Below, in pieces: positions 15,574 through 25,930 of a stretch of 64,000 nt of DNA (its first letter is position 1; every line of letters begins with the position of its first letter). The stretch spans positions 124,001-188,000 of the forward strand of contig JACIYI010000005.1 of assembly GCA_014360005.1 (NCBI GenBank), given 5' to 3'. Position numbers and translations under genes: made by a program. The DNA is from Candidatus Aminicenantota bacterium. GTDB taxonomy: Bacteria; Acidobacteriota; Aminicenantia; Aminicenantales; Saccharicenantaceae. The notes below the pieces were generated by a model that searched no databases, was not told the DNA's origin, and saw nothing but the letters and a program-made list of their open reading frames with translations.

Positions 15574-18500
15574 TCAGTCCATTTTTATCGGTGGGTAGGT
15601 CATCAACAAGGTAAAACCGGCTTCCTGCAGCGACTTATTGAGTCCAGCTACATCCTTCTCGTAGAACTCATTAACCTGCTTGACGAAATCTTTCAGGCCG
15701 GCCCGGGCCTTTTCATACTTAACCTGGGCCGCCTGAGTCAGCGGCTCATAACCGGCCGAAATCAGGCCCCTGACGGCGCTGTTCACCCGGGACATTAACC
15801 CGGATGACCTGTCGGCGATTCCCTGCCGGGGAGGGGTTGGGTTCAGAGTCTCAGTCAGGTCCTTGAGCTTCTTATCAACTTCGTCCAGTTTTTTCATCAC
15901 TTCCATCATTTTCTGGTTTCTCTGGCCACGAGAAAATTCCCTGATGGTCTGCAGCGCCCGCTGGGTCTGCTGCAGCCTCTGGCTAACCTGCTGCAATGTC
16001 CTGGACAGCTTCTGGGCTTCCTTAGCTTTCTCGTAATTGGCTCTGAGAACGGCTAGGTCGACTTTAAGCCTGGGGTCAGGTTTGACTTCAAAACTCTGGC
16101 TGACTTCCTGGTCTTCATACTTTATTTTGACCGTGTAGGTTCCAGGAAGAACGGTCAGGCCGCCCCTTCCGCCAAAAAAGCTGGCCGCAGCCCGTCCGGA
16201 AGCCCGGGCCGACATCATTTCTCCAGGAGAAAGCGGTTCCATTTCGCGAAAATCCCAGTAGACCCGGTTTATACCCTTCTCTTCCGACCCGCTCATCCGG
16301 CGGATGGTACGTCCCTGGGCATCAGTAATGGTGATCTGCACCCGCCCTCGACCCATCATCTGTCTCATCATGGCCATGGCATCCATTCCGCTTCGCCCGG
16401 CGAACTGGGCCATTCTGGCCTGCATCTGTGCCATTTCGGGGGAAGGCGCTTCAGCCTCTTCCGTTTTCTTTTCTGAAGGTATCAGGTAATAAGTAATGGC
16501 CGCCCCGGCCGGCTTATTCCGGGCCAGGTATTCACCATCTCCCGGGCTCATGTAGGACGACATCCGTCCGCTCTGGAACTGAAAAGCTTCATTGACCCGG
16601 AACAGGTGGAGTTTCTTTTTCATCACCTCGGCCGTGAGTTCCCGGAGCGGGGAAATATCATCAACAACATAAATGGCCCGGCCGTGAGTAGCTACCAGCA
16701 GGTCATGCTCCCGCGGATGCACCGCGATATCATAGACCGGGCAGGTGGGGAAACCGTTGGTCCACTTGAACCAGTTCTGTCCGCCGTTCAGGCTTACAAA
16801 CAGACCGAACTCGGTGCCAAGGAAGAGCAGGTCCTTGTTGACCGGGTCCTCTTCAATAGCCATACAATAACCATCTATTTCCGGAGTCACCAGGCTTTTC
16901 CAGGTCCGGCCGTAGTCTCTGGTCACCACCACATAAGGAGCAAAATTGGACCGGCGGTGGTCATCAAAAACCACGTAGGCTGTGCCAGCCTCGAACCGGC
17001 TGGGCTTGATATGCGGCACAGCGGCACCGGCCGGAACCAGTGGCTTCTTGCCCGAGGTCAGGGGCCTGGACACCAGCTCCCAGGTCTGGCCCCCATTCCT
17101 GGTCAGCTGGACGTTTCCGTCATCTGTGCCCACCCAGATAAGTCCCTCCTGGAGCGGGCTGGGAGCAATGCTCAGGATAGTGCAGTAGTTTTCAGCATTG
17201 GTCACATCCAGGGTTAGCCCGCCGCTATCATGTTGCTTTTGCTTTTCCGGGTCATTGGTGGTCAGGTCGGGAGAGATGATTTCCCAGCTCCGTCCCCTGT
17301 CCCGGCTGCGGTGGACAAACTGGCTGCCCAGGTAGATGGTGCCAGGCTTAAAAGGGTCAACCGCAAAACCGGCATTCCAGTTAAAACGGTGCTTGACCTC
17401 CGATTCTGTCGGCACAATATTAACTGTGGTCCCGGTGTTGATGTCGAAATAATAGAGGTTGCCTCCCTGGGACATGCCGTAACCGCAACCCGGTCTTTCC
17501 GGGTCGGGGGCAGCATCAAAGCCGTCACCCCCACCCACCGTCTTCCAGTGATATGGAGCTAAGGCTCTTTCATTCAGCACGTAGGCCGGTCCCACCCAAG
17601 TTCCGTTATCCTGCAGCCCGCCGTAGACATAGTAAGGAATCTGCAGGTCGTAATTGAGGTGATAGAACTGGCCCAGGGGCAGGTTCTCCACAAAACGCCA
17701 GCTCTGGCCGCGATTGTGACTGATAACCACCCCGCCATCATTGCCCACGTAGAGGGTCTCGCCGTCGGGGCTCAACCACATGGCGTGAAAATCGGAGTGG
17801 GCCTGGTTAAAGGCCGTCAGGGCCCGGAAAGTTTTGCCGCCGTCTTCGCTAACTCGGAGCTGGCTCTGCAGCAGGTAGACGATGTTTTCATTAGCCGGAT
17901 TGACAAACACCCGGCTGTAATAGAAGGGACGATTGTGGACATCGGCTTCGTTGTTAACCAGGGTCCAGTTCTCTCCACCGTCGGTCGAGCGGTAGAAGCC
18001 GTTCTTCCTGGCTTCCACCAGGGCATAGACAATGTTCGGGCGACCGGGAGCAAAAGCCACCCCGCACCGGCCGAGCTCCCCGGCCGGCAGACCGTTTTTC
18101 TCGGTTAACCTGGTCCAGGTCTCGCCGCCGTCCCGGGTGACATAGAGGCCGCTGCCCGGGCCGCCAGAAACAAAGAACCAGGGATAACGGCGGTGTTCCC
18201 ACATAGCCACTATGATGTGGTTAGGATCAGCCGGGTCCAGGGCCAGGTCTGAAACTCCGGTCTTCTCGTTGACGTAAAGAACCTTTTTCCAGGTTTTCCC
18301 CCCATTTGTGGTTTTGTAAACCCCTCTTTCTGGACTATCTCCCCAGGTCGCTCCCAGGGCTCCGACCAGAACTATCTCGGGGTTATCGGGGTGGATTATA
18401 ATATCAGCAATCTTTTCGGTCTTTTCCAGCCCCAGGAACTGCCAGGTCTGGCCGCCGTCGAGCGACCGGTAAACTCCCCGGCCGACACTGACTGAATTCC

Positions 18501-18840
18501 TGGGAGCCGCCTCACCGGTTCCCACCCAGACAATGTTGGGATTTTTCTGGTAAACAGCAATGGCCCCGATTGAGGCCACCGGCTGATTATCAAAAATGGG
18601 CTTCCAGGTTAGGCCGCCGTCAACCGACTTCCAGACTCCCCCGGCCGCTCCACCGACATATATAACCCTGGGATCGGAAGCTACGGCTTCAATGGCCCCG
18701 ATCCGGCCGCTCATGTTGGCCGGGCCGATATTCCTGGGTTTCAGGCCAGAAAGCAGTTCAGCCATATTCTGAGCCTGAAGTGGAACCAGGCCAATGAGCA
18801 GCAGAATCACCGCCAACCAGATTACGGGTTTGAATTTCAT
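15574..18840 (-). CDS. Large secreted BNR/sortilin-type beta-propeller protein
   Basis: 1088 residues. A signal peptide (~1-23) is followed by ~700 residues of repeated BNR/Asp-box units (S-x-D-G-G-x-T-W forms such as SVDGGLTW, SLDGGQTW, TTNGGKTW, TRDGGETW), with the end motif ATHGRAIYVVDDISPLREL. This is the VPS10/sortilin-like exported propeller common in Acidobacteriota and Aminicenantes. A ~330-residue C-terminal extension has a FlgD/FN3-like beta part (ITITDAQGRTIRRMSG) and a helical part with coiled-coil potential. It may bind or process peptides or glycans outside the cell; no catalytic function is shown. SD AAAGGAGG. A shorter paralogue lies at 23472. Confidence 0.85.
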   Translation of the reverse strand: MKFKPVIWLAVILLLIGLVPLQAQNMAELLSGLKPRNIGPANMSGRIGAIEAVASDPRVIYVGGAAGGVWKSVDGGLTWKPIFDNQPVASIGAIAVYQKNPNIVWVGTGEAAPRNSVSVGRGVYRSLDGGQTWQFLGLEKTEKIADIIIHPDNPEIVLVGALGATWGDSPERGVYKTTNGGKTWKKVLYVNEKTGVSDLALDPADPNHIIVAMWEHRRYPWFFVSGGPGSGLYVTRDGGETWTRLTEKNGLPAGELGRCGVAFAPGRPNIVYALVEARKNGFYRSTDGGENWTLVNNEADVHNRPFYYSRVFVNPANENIVYLLQSQLRVSEDGGKTFRALTAFNQAHSDFHAMWLSPDGETLYVGNDGGVVISHNRGQSWRFVENLPLGQFYHLNYDLQIPYYVYGGLQDNGTWVGPAYVLNERALAPYHWKTVGGGDGFDAAPDPERPGCGYGMSQGGNLYYFDINTGTTVNIVPTESEVKHRFNWNAGFAVDPFKPGTIYLGSQFVHRSRDRGRSWEIISPDLTTNDPEKQKQHDSGGLTLDVTNAENYCTILSIAPSPLQEGLIWVGTDDGNVQLTRNGGQTWELVSRPLTSGKKPLVPAGAAVPHIKPSRFEAGTAYVVFDDHRRSNFAPYVVVTRDYGRTWKSLVTPEIDGYCMAIEEDPVNKDLLFLGTEFGLFVSLNGGQNWFKWTNGFPTCPVYDIAVHPREHDLLVATHGRAIYVVDDISPLRELTAEVMKKKLHLFRVNEAFQFQSGRMSSYMSPGDGEYLARNKPAGAAITYYLIPSEKKTEEAEAPSPEMAQMQARMAQFAGRSGMDAMAMMRQMMGRGRVQITITDAQGRTIRRMSGSEEKGINRVYWDFREMEPLSPGEMMSARASGRAAASFFGGRGGLTVLPGTYTVKIKYEDQEVSQSFEVKPDPRLKVDLAVLRANYEKAKEAQKLSRTLQQVSQRLQQTQRALQTIREFSRGQRNQKMMEVMKKLDEVDKKLKDLTETLNPTPPRQGIADRSSGLMSRVNSAVRGLISAGYEPLTQAAQVKYEKARAGLKDFVKQVNEFYEKDVAGLNKSLQEAGFTLLMTYPPIKMD

Positions 18841-19332
18841 CAGACCTCCTTTCTCATGGCATAATAATACTTTATTTCTGACGCAAAAGCCTTACCAATC
18901 TTCCGGCCCCACCAGATAACCCGGTGACCGGGAGGGACTGTTGGCCTTTGCTTAGATTCATAAGACCTGAATACCATAAAAAGCCCCCGGAGGAAATACT
19001 AAAACCGGCTGAGCTCGAGTTAAAGTTTCCAGCGACCGGAGCCGTCCTCGACTTGACCGCTCCAGGTCTTAATTAATTTCCTGGCTGAAACCCGATACAG
19101 GACCCAGGGTTGATTGTTAGCAGATACCAGAAAAAAATCAAATCAACCTGTTCCAATAAACATGGCTGTTCTGATAGCACTTCCCAGCCGGAAGCTAATC
19201 CCACTTCGGGCAGGTTTTCTGGCGAGGCGAAGAATCAACCTGGTATAGATTTATAGTTAAGACCACTTGGAATCTTTGCCGTCCAGCCGGATATCGGCTA
19301 TAATTATAACGGTCAGTCAGGAGGAAGGCCAA
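18841..19332. other. Intergenic region between divergent genes
   Basis: About 490 nt. Near the left end an AT-rich stretch (ATAATAATACTTTATTT) may carry the promoter of the minus-strand propeller gene. At the right end is the flavodoxin promoter (19276-19304). No gene, tRNA or clear repeat is seen in between. Confidence 0.6.
19276..19304 (+). promoter_or_regulatory. Promoter of the flavodoxin-domain gene
   Basis: TTGCCG (19276-19281), 17-nt spacer, TATAAT (19299-19304). The -10 overlaps the palindrome TATAATTATA. A Shine-Dalgarno (CAGGAGGAAG) follows before the ATG at 19333. Confidence 0.65.
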
Positions 19333-19809
19333 ATGTCAAAACATCTCATCGTTTATACCACCAAATATGGAACGACTGAAAAGGCCGCCGCTATCATTAA
19401 AGATAATCTGCCCGGGGCCATTACCTGCAACCTGAAAAAAGAAAAGTGCCCGGAACTGGAAAATTTTGACTGGATCATAATAGGCGGTTCCATCTATGCC
19501 GGCCGGATCCAGAAAGAACTCAAAAAATTCTGCCAACAAAATCTTTCTCGCCTGCTGCCAAAAAACCTGGGTCTGTTCATCTGCTGCATGTACGACGGGG
19601 AAAAGGCGGAAAAGCAGTTCCTGGAAGCCTTTCCAGAAGAATTGAGGCGGGCCGCCAGGGTCAGGGCCATCTTCGGCGGCGAGCTGTCCTTCGACAAGAT
19701 AAACTTCCTGGAAAAATTCGTCATCAAGAAATTCATTGGGGTCAAGGAATCGGTCTCCCGTTTCCAGCCGCAGGTCATAGCCGAGTTCGCCAGGAAAATA
19801 GGGGAATGA
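19333..19809 (+). CDS. Flavodoxin-domain protein (HemG/protoporphyrinogen-dehydrogenase-like)
   Basis: 159 residues. The start is set at 19333 by the AGGAGGAA site and by the family N-terminus; an in-frame ATG at 19267 lies upstream of the promoter. The FMN phosphate loop is TTKYGTTEKAA, followed by WIIIGGSIYAGRIQKELKKF and a second flavin region around LGLFICCMYDGEKAEKQF. This pattern matches flavodoxin_5/HemG-type proteins. Without haem genes nearby the electron partner cannot be told. Confidence 0.85.
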   Translation: MSKHLIVYTTKYGTTEKAAAIIKDNLPGAITCNLKKEKCPELENFDWIIIGGSIYAGRIQKELKKFCQQNLSRLLPKNLGLFICCMYDGEKAEKQFLEAFPEELRRAARVRAIFGGELSFDKINFLEKFVIKKFIGVKESVSRFQPQVIAEFARKIGE

Positions 19810-20026
19810 CCGGGCTTCACGGCTGAAGCTGGAAGCCGCGCCCAGATGACCTTCACAGAGCGGCCCAACCGGGGCCTCAACCATCAAAGCGATCTCTGAT
19901 TTCTAACGGCTATCTCAACTTAATATTTTATTATTTTCGAATTTCTGGAATAATAAGCGAGTGGTCCCGGCCGAAAAAAGGCGGCCGGTCCGAAAAAATT
20001 CCCATCAAGGACAAGGTCTTTGAACC

Positions 20027-23000
20027 ATGGCTAAGCAGCAACCGACTAACCCCAAAAGAGGTCTGATGGTTGTGCCGGCCGGAGCCGGCAGCCAAAAATC
20101 AAGAAAGAAGAAGAGCGAGAAGTTATTTTTTATGATTCTGGCCCCGGTCCTGCTGACGCTGGGACTGGTCAGCCTGTCACCCGGACAGTCTCCCGAAAAA
20201 CCCGGGCCGGTCCTCGGTGACCTCCCCTACCGGCTGGCATCCTGGGATCCCGATAGCGGCCAGGGCAACCACCGGGCTGTGATCAGGGTGTCCCAGAAAG
20301 CTGACGCCGTTTATGTCCGCCTCCCCTGGCGTCGGCCGGACCCGGAACCGGAAAAGAAGCGAGTTCTGGTCTTTGACACCTCTGGTCAGGAAATAAAAAA
20401 TGTTTTCCCGGTGGCGGTTAATAATGACTATGGCGATTTTGTCTTTCAGGCGGCCAAAGCCCCTGGCAATTATTATTTCTATTACCTTCCCTATAAAATA
20501 GAAGGCCGGAATTACCCCAGAGTCACCTATCTGCCGGCTGAGTACCAGGCCGAAACCGGCTGGCTGCTGCGCAACGGTCTGAGACAGGATTGGCTGGCCC
20601 GCTTCAACCCCGGGAATTTTCCCCGGGCCGAGGTCCTGGCTTTTGAAGTCGTTGACGAATTCAACAGTTTTTACCCGATGGAAATCATCGCCACCAGAGC
20701 TGAGGTCCAGCAGCTCCTGGAAAAATTTGGTCATCAGCCTTACCTGGTCTTTCCAGAAGACCGCCGCTTCCCGGTCCGGATGACGGAATTTCTCCCGGCC
20801 CGCTGGGCAGAAATTGGCCCCCGGGATTCCTTTGAAGGTCAGGCCGACCGGGGCGAATACTATGTTTTCCAGCTAGGACTTTTTGCCCATAAAGAAAAAC
20901 TGGAAAAAATCAGGGTCAGGTTTTCTGACCTGAAGCTAACCAACTCGGCCGTGATCATTCCCGCCACCGGGGCCAGCTGTTTCAACACAGGAGGTATTGG
21001 CTGGGACGGCCGGGAATTTGAAAAAGAAATCAACCTGGAAAAAGGCCGGGTCCAGCCCTTGTGGTGCGGCTGGCAGATACCGGAAGAAGCGCCGGCAGGA
21101 GAATATGCCGGGCAGGTAGAAATCCTGACCGCTAGCGCGCCCCCCAGGACCGTAAGCCTCAAAATCAGGGTCAGCGACCGGATTCGGCCGGATTCCGGCG
21201 ATTCGGAGCTATGGCGACTGAGCCGACTGCGCTGGTTGAATTCCCTGCTGGCAGTTGACGAAGAGGTGGTTTCGCCTTTTACCCCCCTTGAGCTCAGGGG
21301 CCGAACCATCGCCTGCCTGGGCCGGAAAATCAGGCTGTCAAAATACGGCTTACCGGAAGACATCCTCAGCTTCTTCAACCCCGAAGTTACGGCCATTGGT
21401 AACAGCTCCGTCAGCCTGCTGGACAGCCCGTTTGAGTTTTCAGTCCGCAACTACGCCGGTCTTTACCAGGAATTAAAGAACCGGTCTTTTGCCTTCACCC
21501 GGATTACCCAGGGAGCAGTCTGCTGGAAGTCAGAGAACGAAATCCCGGGCCTGCATCTGCTGCTCGAAGTCAACGGTCGGATGGAGTTTGACGGCTTCGT
21601 CGAATTCAGGCTCAAGCTCAAGGCGGTTGAAGAAGCGGAGGTTGATGACATCCGCCTGACTTTTGCCCTCAAAGAAGAAGTGGCCCGTTACATGATGGGC
21701 CTGGGATTCAAGGGCGGGCGGAGGCCGCAGAGTTTTTCCTGGTCCTGGGACCGGGAGAAAAACCAGGATGCCCTGTGGCTGGGAACGGTCAACGCCGGTT
21801 TGCAGATTCAACTCCGGGCCGAAAACTACTCCAGGCCGCTCAACACCAATTTTTATACCCTGAAGCCGCTGAACCTTCCACCCTCCTGGTGGAACGGGGG
21901 CCGGGGCTGGGTTTCAGTCAAAGAAGAACTGAAAAAAAATAAGAAGCAAAAGCGCCTGCTGTTCACCGCGGCTGGAGGCCCGCGGAAAATTAGAGCGGGT
22001 GAGGAACTGCATTTCGATTTCAACCTGCTGCTGACTCCATTCAAGCCGACCAACCCTGGAAAACATTTTTCCGAGCGGTATTACCATGCCTATAAACCGC
22101 TGGAGGAAATTGCCGCCAGCGGAGCCAATGTCATCAACGTTCACCACGCCACCGACATCAACCCCTTCATCAACTATCCTTTTCTGCGGCCGGAAAAAAT
22201 GAAGGCTTACATTGATGAAGCCCACCAGCGAGGCCTCAAGGTCAAGATTTATTACACCATAAGAGAGCTCAGCAACCGGGCGGCCGAGCTATTCGTGCTG
22301 AAGAGCCTGGGAAACGAAATCTTTACCGACGGTCCGGGAGGGGGGTATTCCTGGCTGCAGGAACACCTGCGCTCTAATTATATTCCCGGCTGGTTTGTGC
22401 CTGAGCTTAAGGATGCCGCGGTCATAAACAGTGGTATGTCGCGCTGGCACAATTATTACGTTGAAGGACTGGCCTGGCTCTGCCGCCAGGTGGGTCTGGA
22501 CGGCCTGTACATCGACGACGTGGCCTTTGACCGGGTGACCATGAAACGAGCCCGGAAAGTTCTGGAAAAGTTCCGCCCGGGTTCTTTGATTGACCTGCAC
22601 TCGGCCAACCAGTACAACCCGCGAGATGGCTTTGCCTCGAGCGCCAACCTTTATCTGGAGCATTTTCCATATATCGACCGTCTGTGGTTTGGAGAATATT
22701 TTGATTACAACAGCCCGCCCGATTACTGGCTGGTGGAAATGTCCGGTATCCCCTTCGGGCTAATGGGTGAAATGCTGGAAAAAGGGGGCAACCCCTGGCG
22801 CGGGATGGTTTTTGGCATGACCGCCCGGCTACCCTGGTCCGGCGACCCCAGGCCGCTCTGGAAAGTCTGGGATGAATTCGGGATATCCAGTGCCCAAATG
22901 ATTGGCTTCTGGTCGCCCTCCTGCCCGGTAAAAACCGGCCGCGATGATATCCTGGCCACGATCTACCTCCGGAAAGATAGGGCCCTGGTAGCCCTGGCCA

Positions 23001-23188
23001 GCTGGGCCGGTAAGTCGGTAGACTGCCGGCTGAATATAGACTGGAAAAAACTGGGAATTGACCCGAAAAAAGCCGTCCTCGAAGCCCCGGCCATTGAGAA
23101 TTTCCAGCCGGGCCGGTTATTCCAGCCTGGTGAACCGCTGCCGGTAGAACCCGGTCGGGGCTGGCTGCTGCTTATCAAGGGCCGGTAG
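20027..23188 (+). CDS. Exported glycoside-hydrolase-like protein (GH123_N/DUF6067-like)
   Basis: 1053 residues. A basic N-terminus and one hydrophobic segment (~33-52) act as a signal anchor. Residues ~60-650 are beta-rich (several carbohydrate-binding-like segments). Residues ~680-960 look like a TIM barrel: KAYIDEAHQRGLKVKIYYT, GLDGLYIDDVAFDR (two Asp after a strand, a common place for catalytic acids), LIDLHSANQ and WFGEYFDYN. A short C-terminal beta domain ends the protein. The pattern resembles DUF6067/GH123_N family enzymes; the substrate is unknown. It lies between flavodoxin and a BNR propeller, transcribed alone or with the downstream genes. Confidence 0.75.
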   Translation: MAKQQPTNPKRGLMVVPAGAGSQKSRKKKSEKLFFMILAPVLLTLGLVSLSPGQSPEKPGPVLGDLPYRLASWDPDSGQGNHRAVIRVSQKADAVYVRLPWRRPDPEPEKKRVLVFDTSGQEIKNVFPVAVNNDYGDFVFQAAKAPGNYYFYYLPYKIEGRNYPRVTYLPAEYQAETGWLLRNGLRQDWLARFNPGNFPRAEVLAFEVVDEFNSFYPMEIIATRAEVQQLLEKFGHQPYLVFPEDRRFPVRMTEFLPARWAEIGPRDSFEGQADRGEYYVFQLGLFAHKEKLEKIRVRFSDLKLTNSAVIIPATGASCFNTGGIGWDGREFEKEINLEKGRVQPLWCGWQIPEEAPAGEYAGQVEILTASAPPRTVSLKIRVSDRIRPDSGDSELWRLSRLRWLNSLLAVDEEVVSPFTPLELRGRTIACLGRKIRLSKYGLPEDILSFFNPEVTAIGNSSVSLLDSPFEFSVRNYAGLYQELKNRSFAFTRITQGAVCWKSENEIPGLHLLLEVNGRMEFDGFVEFRLKLKAVEEAEVDDIRLTFALKEEVARYMMGLGFKGGRRPQSFSWSWDREKNQDALWLGTVNAGLQIQLRAENYSRPLNTNFYTLKPLNLPPSWWNGGRGWVSVKEELKKNKKQKRLLFTAAGGPRKIRAGEELHFDFNLLLTPFKPTNPGKHFSERYYHAYKPLEEIAASGANVINVHHATDINPFINYPFLRPEKMKAYIDEAHQRGLKVKIYYTIRELSNRAAELFVLKSLGNEIFTDGPGGGYSWLQEHLRSNYIPGWFVPELKDAAVINSGMSRWHNYYVEGLAWLCRQVGLDGLYIDDVAFDRVTMKRARKVLEKFRPGSLIDLHSANQYNPRDGFASSANLYLEHFPYIDRLWFGEYFDYNSPPDYWLVEMSGIPFGLMGEMLEKGGNPWRGMVFGMTARLPWSGDPRPLWKVWDEFGISSAQMIGFWSPSCPVKTGRDDILATIYLRKDRALVALASWAGKSVDCRLNIDWKKLGIDPKKAVLEAPAIENFQPGRLFQPGEPLPVEPGRGWLLLIKGR

Positions 23189-23399
23189 GTCTCAGTCTTG
23201 AACAGGCTCTGGGCGCTCTTTTTTGAATAGAACCGACCGCAGCCGCACTTCTGGCTGACCCAGCCCCTGATTTATTAAATCTTCAGCCAGAGTATCATTT
23301 CATTTTGCTGACAATCAGCCATCCCGGAACAGGCTGTCCGGACTGGACGTGCTCTGGTGAAGTCCGGGCCTCACCGGAGCAAACCGTCAATTTATTCTC

Positions 23400-23429
23400 T
23401 TGACAGACAGCCCGAAAAAAATTTAGCTT
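23400..23429 (+). promoter_or_regulatory. Possible promoter of the second BNR propeller gene
   Basis: A perfect TTGACA (23400-23405) is followed after 17-18 nt by TTAGCT/TAGCTT, a weak -10. The gene has its own Shine-Dalgarno (CCAGGAGGG) before the ATG at 23472. Confidence 0.35.
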
Positions 23430-23471
23430 AATCCCGATGTCTCAATTGAAAATCTTATTCCAGGAGGGCTC

Positions 23472-25850
23472 ATGAAAAATAAAAATTTCGGCCTGGTGCT
23501 GGTTTTTATCCTGGTTATCGGCCTGGCTGGCTTCCTGGGCGCCCAGAAAAAGGCCACCTCGGCCAGGGCCCAGAAGAAGGTGGAAAATACCGACCCGGCC
23601 CTGCGACTCAAATGGCATCAGCAGCATCTGGAAATGAAGGCTTCCAGTCCGTACCGGGATTTCCAGTGGCGCCACATCGGCGGGGAAATCGAGAGCCAGG
23701 GCGGGAGAGGCACCGATGTCGATGTGCCCAGAAATAATAAGAAGGTTATCTACGTAGCCACGGCCACCGGTGGCCTCTGGAAATCGGAAAATGCCGGCGT
23801 TACCTTCGAGCCGATTACCGACGACTTCCCCACCCTGTCAATCGGGGACATTGCCATCTCCGAATCCAACCCGAATATCATCTACGTGGGAACCGGGGAA
23901 GCCAATATTTTCCGGGCATCCATCGCCGGCACTGGCGTTTACAAGTCAACCGACGGAGGGAAAACCTGGCAGCACTGCGGTCTGACCGATACCAATACCA
24001 TTGGCCGCATTCGCATCCACCCCTCCAATCCTGATATCGTTTACGTGGCTGCTTCCGGGCATGAATGGACCTACAATGCCGAGCGCGGTGTTTTCAAGAC
24101 GACCGATGGCGGAAAAACCTGGCAGAAGGTTCTTTATATAAACGAAAAGACAGGCTGCATCGACCTGGTGATGGACCCCAAAAACCCCGAAGTGCTGATC
24201 GCTTCGATGTGGAACAGAATCAGGCAGCGCTGGAGCGACCCGGTCCCTGAAGACGGTGACCATCTGTACAAGACCACCGACGGCGGGAAAACCTGGAAGC
24301 CACTGACCAACGGTCTGCCAGAAACTAAATACACCGGCCGCATCGGCCTGGACCTCTGCGCCAGTAAACCCAACGTGGTTTACGCCTATGTGGATAACCA
24401 TACGCCTACCCGCCAGCCATCACCGAGCGAACGCGATTCCTACGGCCGTCAACGCACCTACCCGGATATAGTTGGGGCAGAAGTCTATCGCTCCGACGAC
24501 CAGGGTGAAACCTGGAAGAAAGTTAACCCGACTGACCGTCTTTTTGAAAGGTTCGGCGGGACTTACGGCTGGGTGTTCGGGCAGATCCGGGTGGACCCCA
24601 GCAATGAAAACACGGTTTACTTGATGGGCCTTGGTCTCTATAAATCAACTGACGGCGGAAAGACCTGGACCCGGCTTTACTGGGAAAATCTCCACGGTGA
24701 CCACCATGGCCTGTGGATTGACCCCGACGACCCGGACCACCTGCTCAACGTTAACGACGGAGGCTGCAACGTCTCCTTTGACGGTGGCCGAACCTGGCAG
24801 GATTTCTACCGGAAGATACCGGCTATCCAGTTCTACAACGTTGAATTCGATAGGCAGAAGCCGTTTACGGTTTACGGTTCGGTTCAGGACTCCGGCACCC
24901 ACCGCGGGCTGGGAGTGGCACCCCAGGCGGCCGCTCCTCAGGCCGGCCGGAGGCTTTTTCGGCGGACCCGGGTTCGCTGGGAACCAGCCCCGGGCGGCGA
25001 GGGCACCATCATCGCCGTTGACCCGACCGACCCCAATACCATCTATTCTTCCTCATTTTACGGGCGGCTGATGCGCTCCGAATACAGAGATGGCACCTGG
25101 ACCAGCAAGGAAATCTACCCAAAACCGGCCGAAGGCGAGCCGGAGCATCGCGGCCAATGGCTGGCCCCGACCGTTATTTCCCCCCACAACCCGCACATCG
25201 TCTACCACGGGTTCCAGTATGTCTTCCGCTCGCTTAACCGCGGTGAAACCTGGGAAAAAATCAGCCCCGACCTGACCGCTTTTGACCCCAAGAAACAGGG
25301 CAGGCTGCCTTATGCCATACCCTTTGCCACCCTGACTGCCATCTCCGAGTCCCCGCTGAAATTTGGGTTAATCTATGCTGGAACTGACGATGGCCGGGTG
25401 CACGTTACCAGGGACGGTGGAGCCACCTGGACCGAAATTACGACCGGGCTGCCTTACAACAAGCATGTCTGGTGCCTCGAGGCTTCAAAATTTGACCAGG
25501 GCACGGTCTACATCGCCCTGATCGGCCGGCACGATGATGACTTTGCTCCTTATGTATTTAAATCAACTGATTTCGGTAAAACCTGGGTCAACCTCAGTGC
25601 CAACCTTCCGGGCGGCCCGACCAACGTCATCCGGGAAGACCCCAGGAAAAAGGGACTTCTGTACGTGGGCACGGATTACGGAGTCTACGTCAGCACCGAT
25701 GACGGAAAAAGCTGGAACTGCCTGGGCCGCGGTTTGCCCAACGCCCCGGTCTGGGATTTAAAAATTCACCCGCGCGATAACATGCTGGTCATTGCCACCA
25801 ACGGCCGCGGCATGTGGGTGATAGACGACCTGTCCCCGCTGCAGAAATAG
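23472..25850 (+). CDS. Secreted BNR/sortilin-type beta-propeller protein, shorter paralogue
   Basis: 792 residues. A signal peptide (~1-24, LVLVFILVIGLAGFLGA) precedes repeated BNR units (STDGGKTW, TTDGGKTW several times, SFDGGRTW, STDDGKSW). It ends at the shared closing motif ATNGRGMWVIDDLSPLQK, exactly where the 1088-residue paralogue continues into its C-terminal extension. It is therefore the propeller part alone. It is followed by an M64 peptidase 81 nt downstream on the same strand, suggesting joint export and function in protein or glycan processing. Family role uncertain. Confidence 0.85.
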   Translation: MKNKNFGLVLVFILVIGLAGFLGAQKKATSARAQKKVENTDPALRLKWHQQHLEMKASSPYRDFQWRHIGGEIESQGGRGTDVDVPRNNKKVIYVATATGGLWKSENAGVTFEPITDDFPTLSIGDIAISESNPNIIYVGTGEANIFRASIAGTGVYKSTDGGKTWQHCGLTDTNTIGRIRIHPSNPDIVYVAASGHEWTYNAERGVFKTTDGGKTWQKVLYINEKTGCIDLVMDPKNPEVLIASMWNRIRQRWSDPVPEDGDHLYKTTDGGKTWKPLTNGLPETKYTGRIGLDLCASKPNVVYAYVDNHTPTRQPSPSERDSYGRQRTYPDIVGAEVYRSDDQGETWKKVNPTDRLFERFGGTYGWVFGQIRVDPSNENTVYLMGLGLYKSTDGGKTWTRLYWENLHGDHHGLWIDPDDPDHLLNVNDGGCNVSFDGGRTWQDFYRKIPAIQFYNVEFDRQKPFTVYGSVQDSGTHRGLGVAPQAAAPQAGRRLFRRTRVRWEPAPGGEGTIIAVDPTDPNTIYSSSFYGRLMRSEYRDGTWTSKEIYPKPAEGEPEHRGQWLAPTVISPHNPHIVYHGFQYVFRSLNRGETWEKISPDLTAFDPKKQGRLPYAIPFATLTAISESPLKFGLIYAGTDDGRVHVTRDGGATWTEITTGLPYNKHVWCLEASKFDQGTVYIALIGRHDDDFAPYVFKSTDFGKTWVNLSANLPGGPTNVIREDPRKKGLLYVGTDYGVYVSTDDGKSWNCLGRGLPNAPVWDLKIHPRDNMLVIATNGRGMWVIDDLSPLQK

Positions 25851-25930
25851 AATATAAAACAGAGTCAGGCCAGATTATTATAAGCTACAGCCAGGTAGGC
25901 TCAGCGAACACCTTCAACTGGAGGGACAAT

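Noticed and set aside
19267..19332. Longer N-terminus for the flavodoxin-domain protein
   Set aside because: The extra 22 codons overlap the promoter and Shine-Dalgarno of the ATG at 19333, and the flavodoxin fold begins at that ATG.
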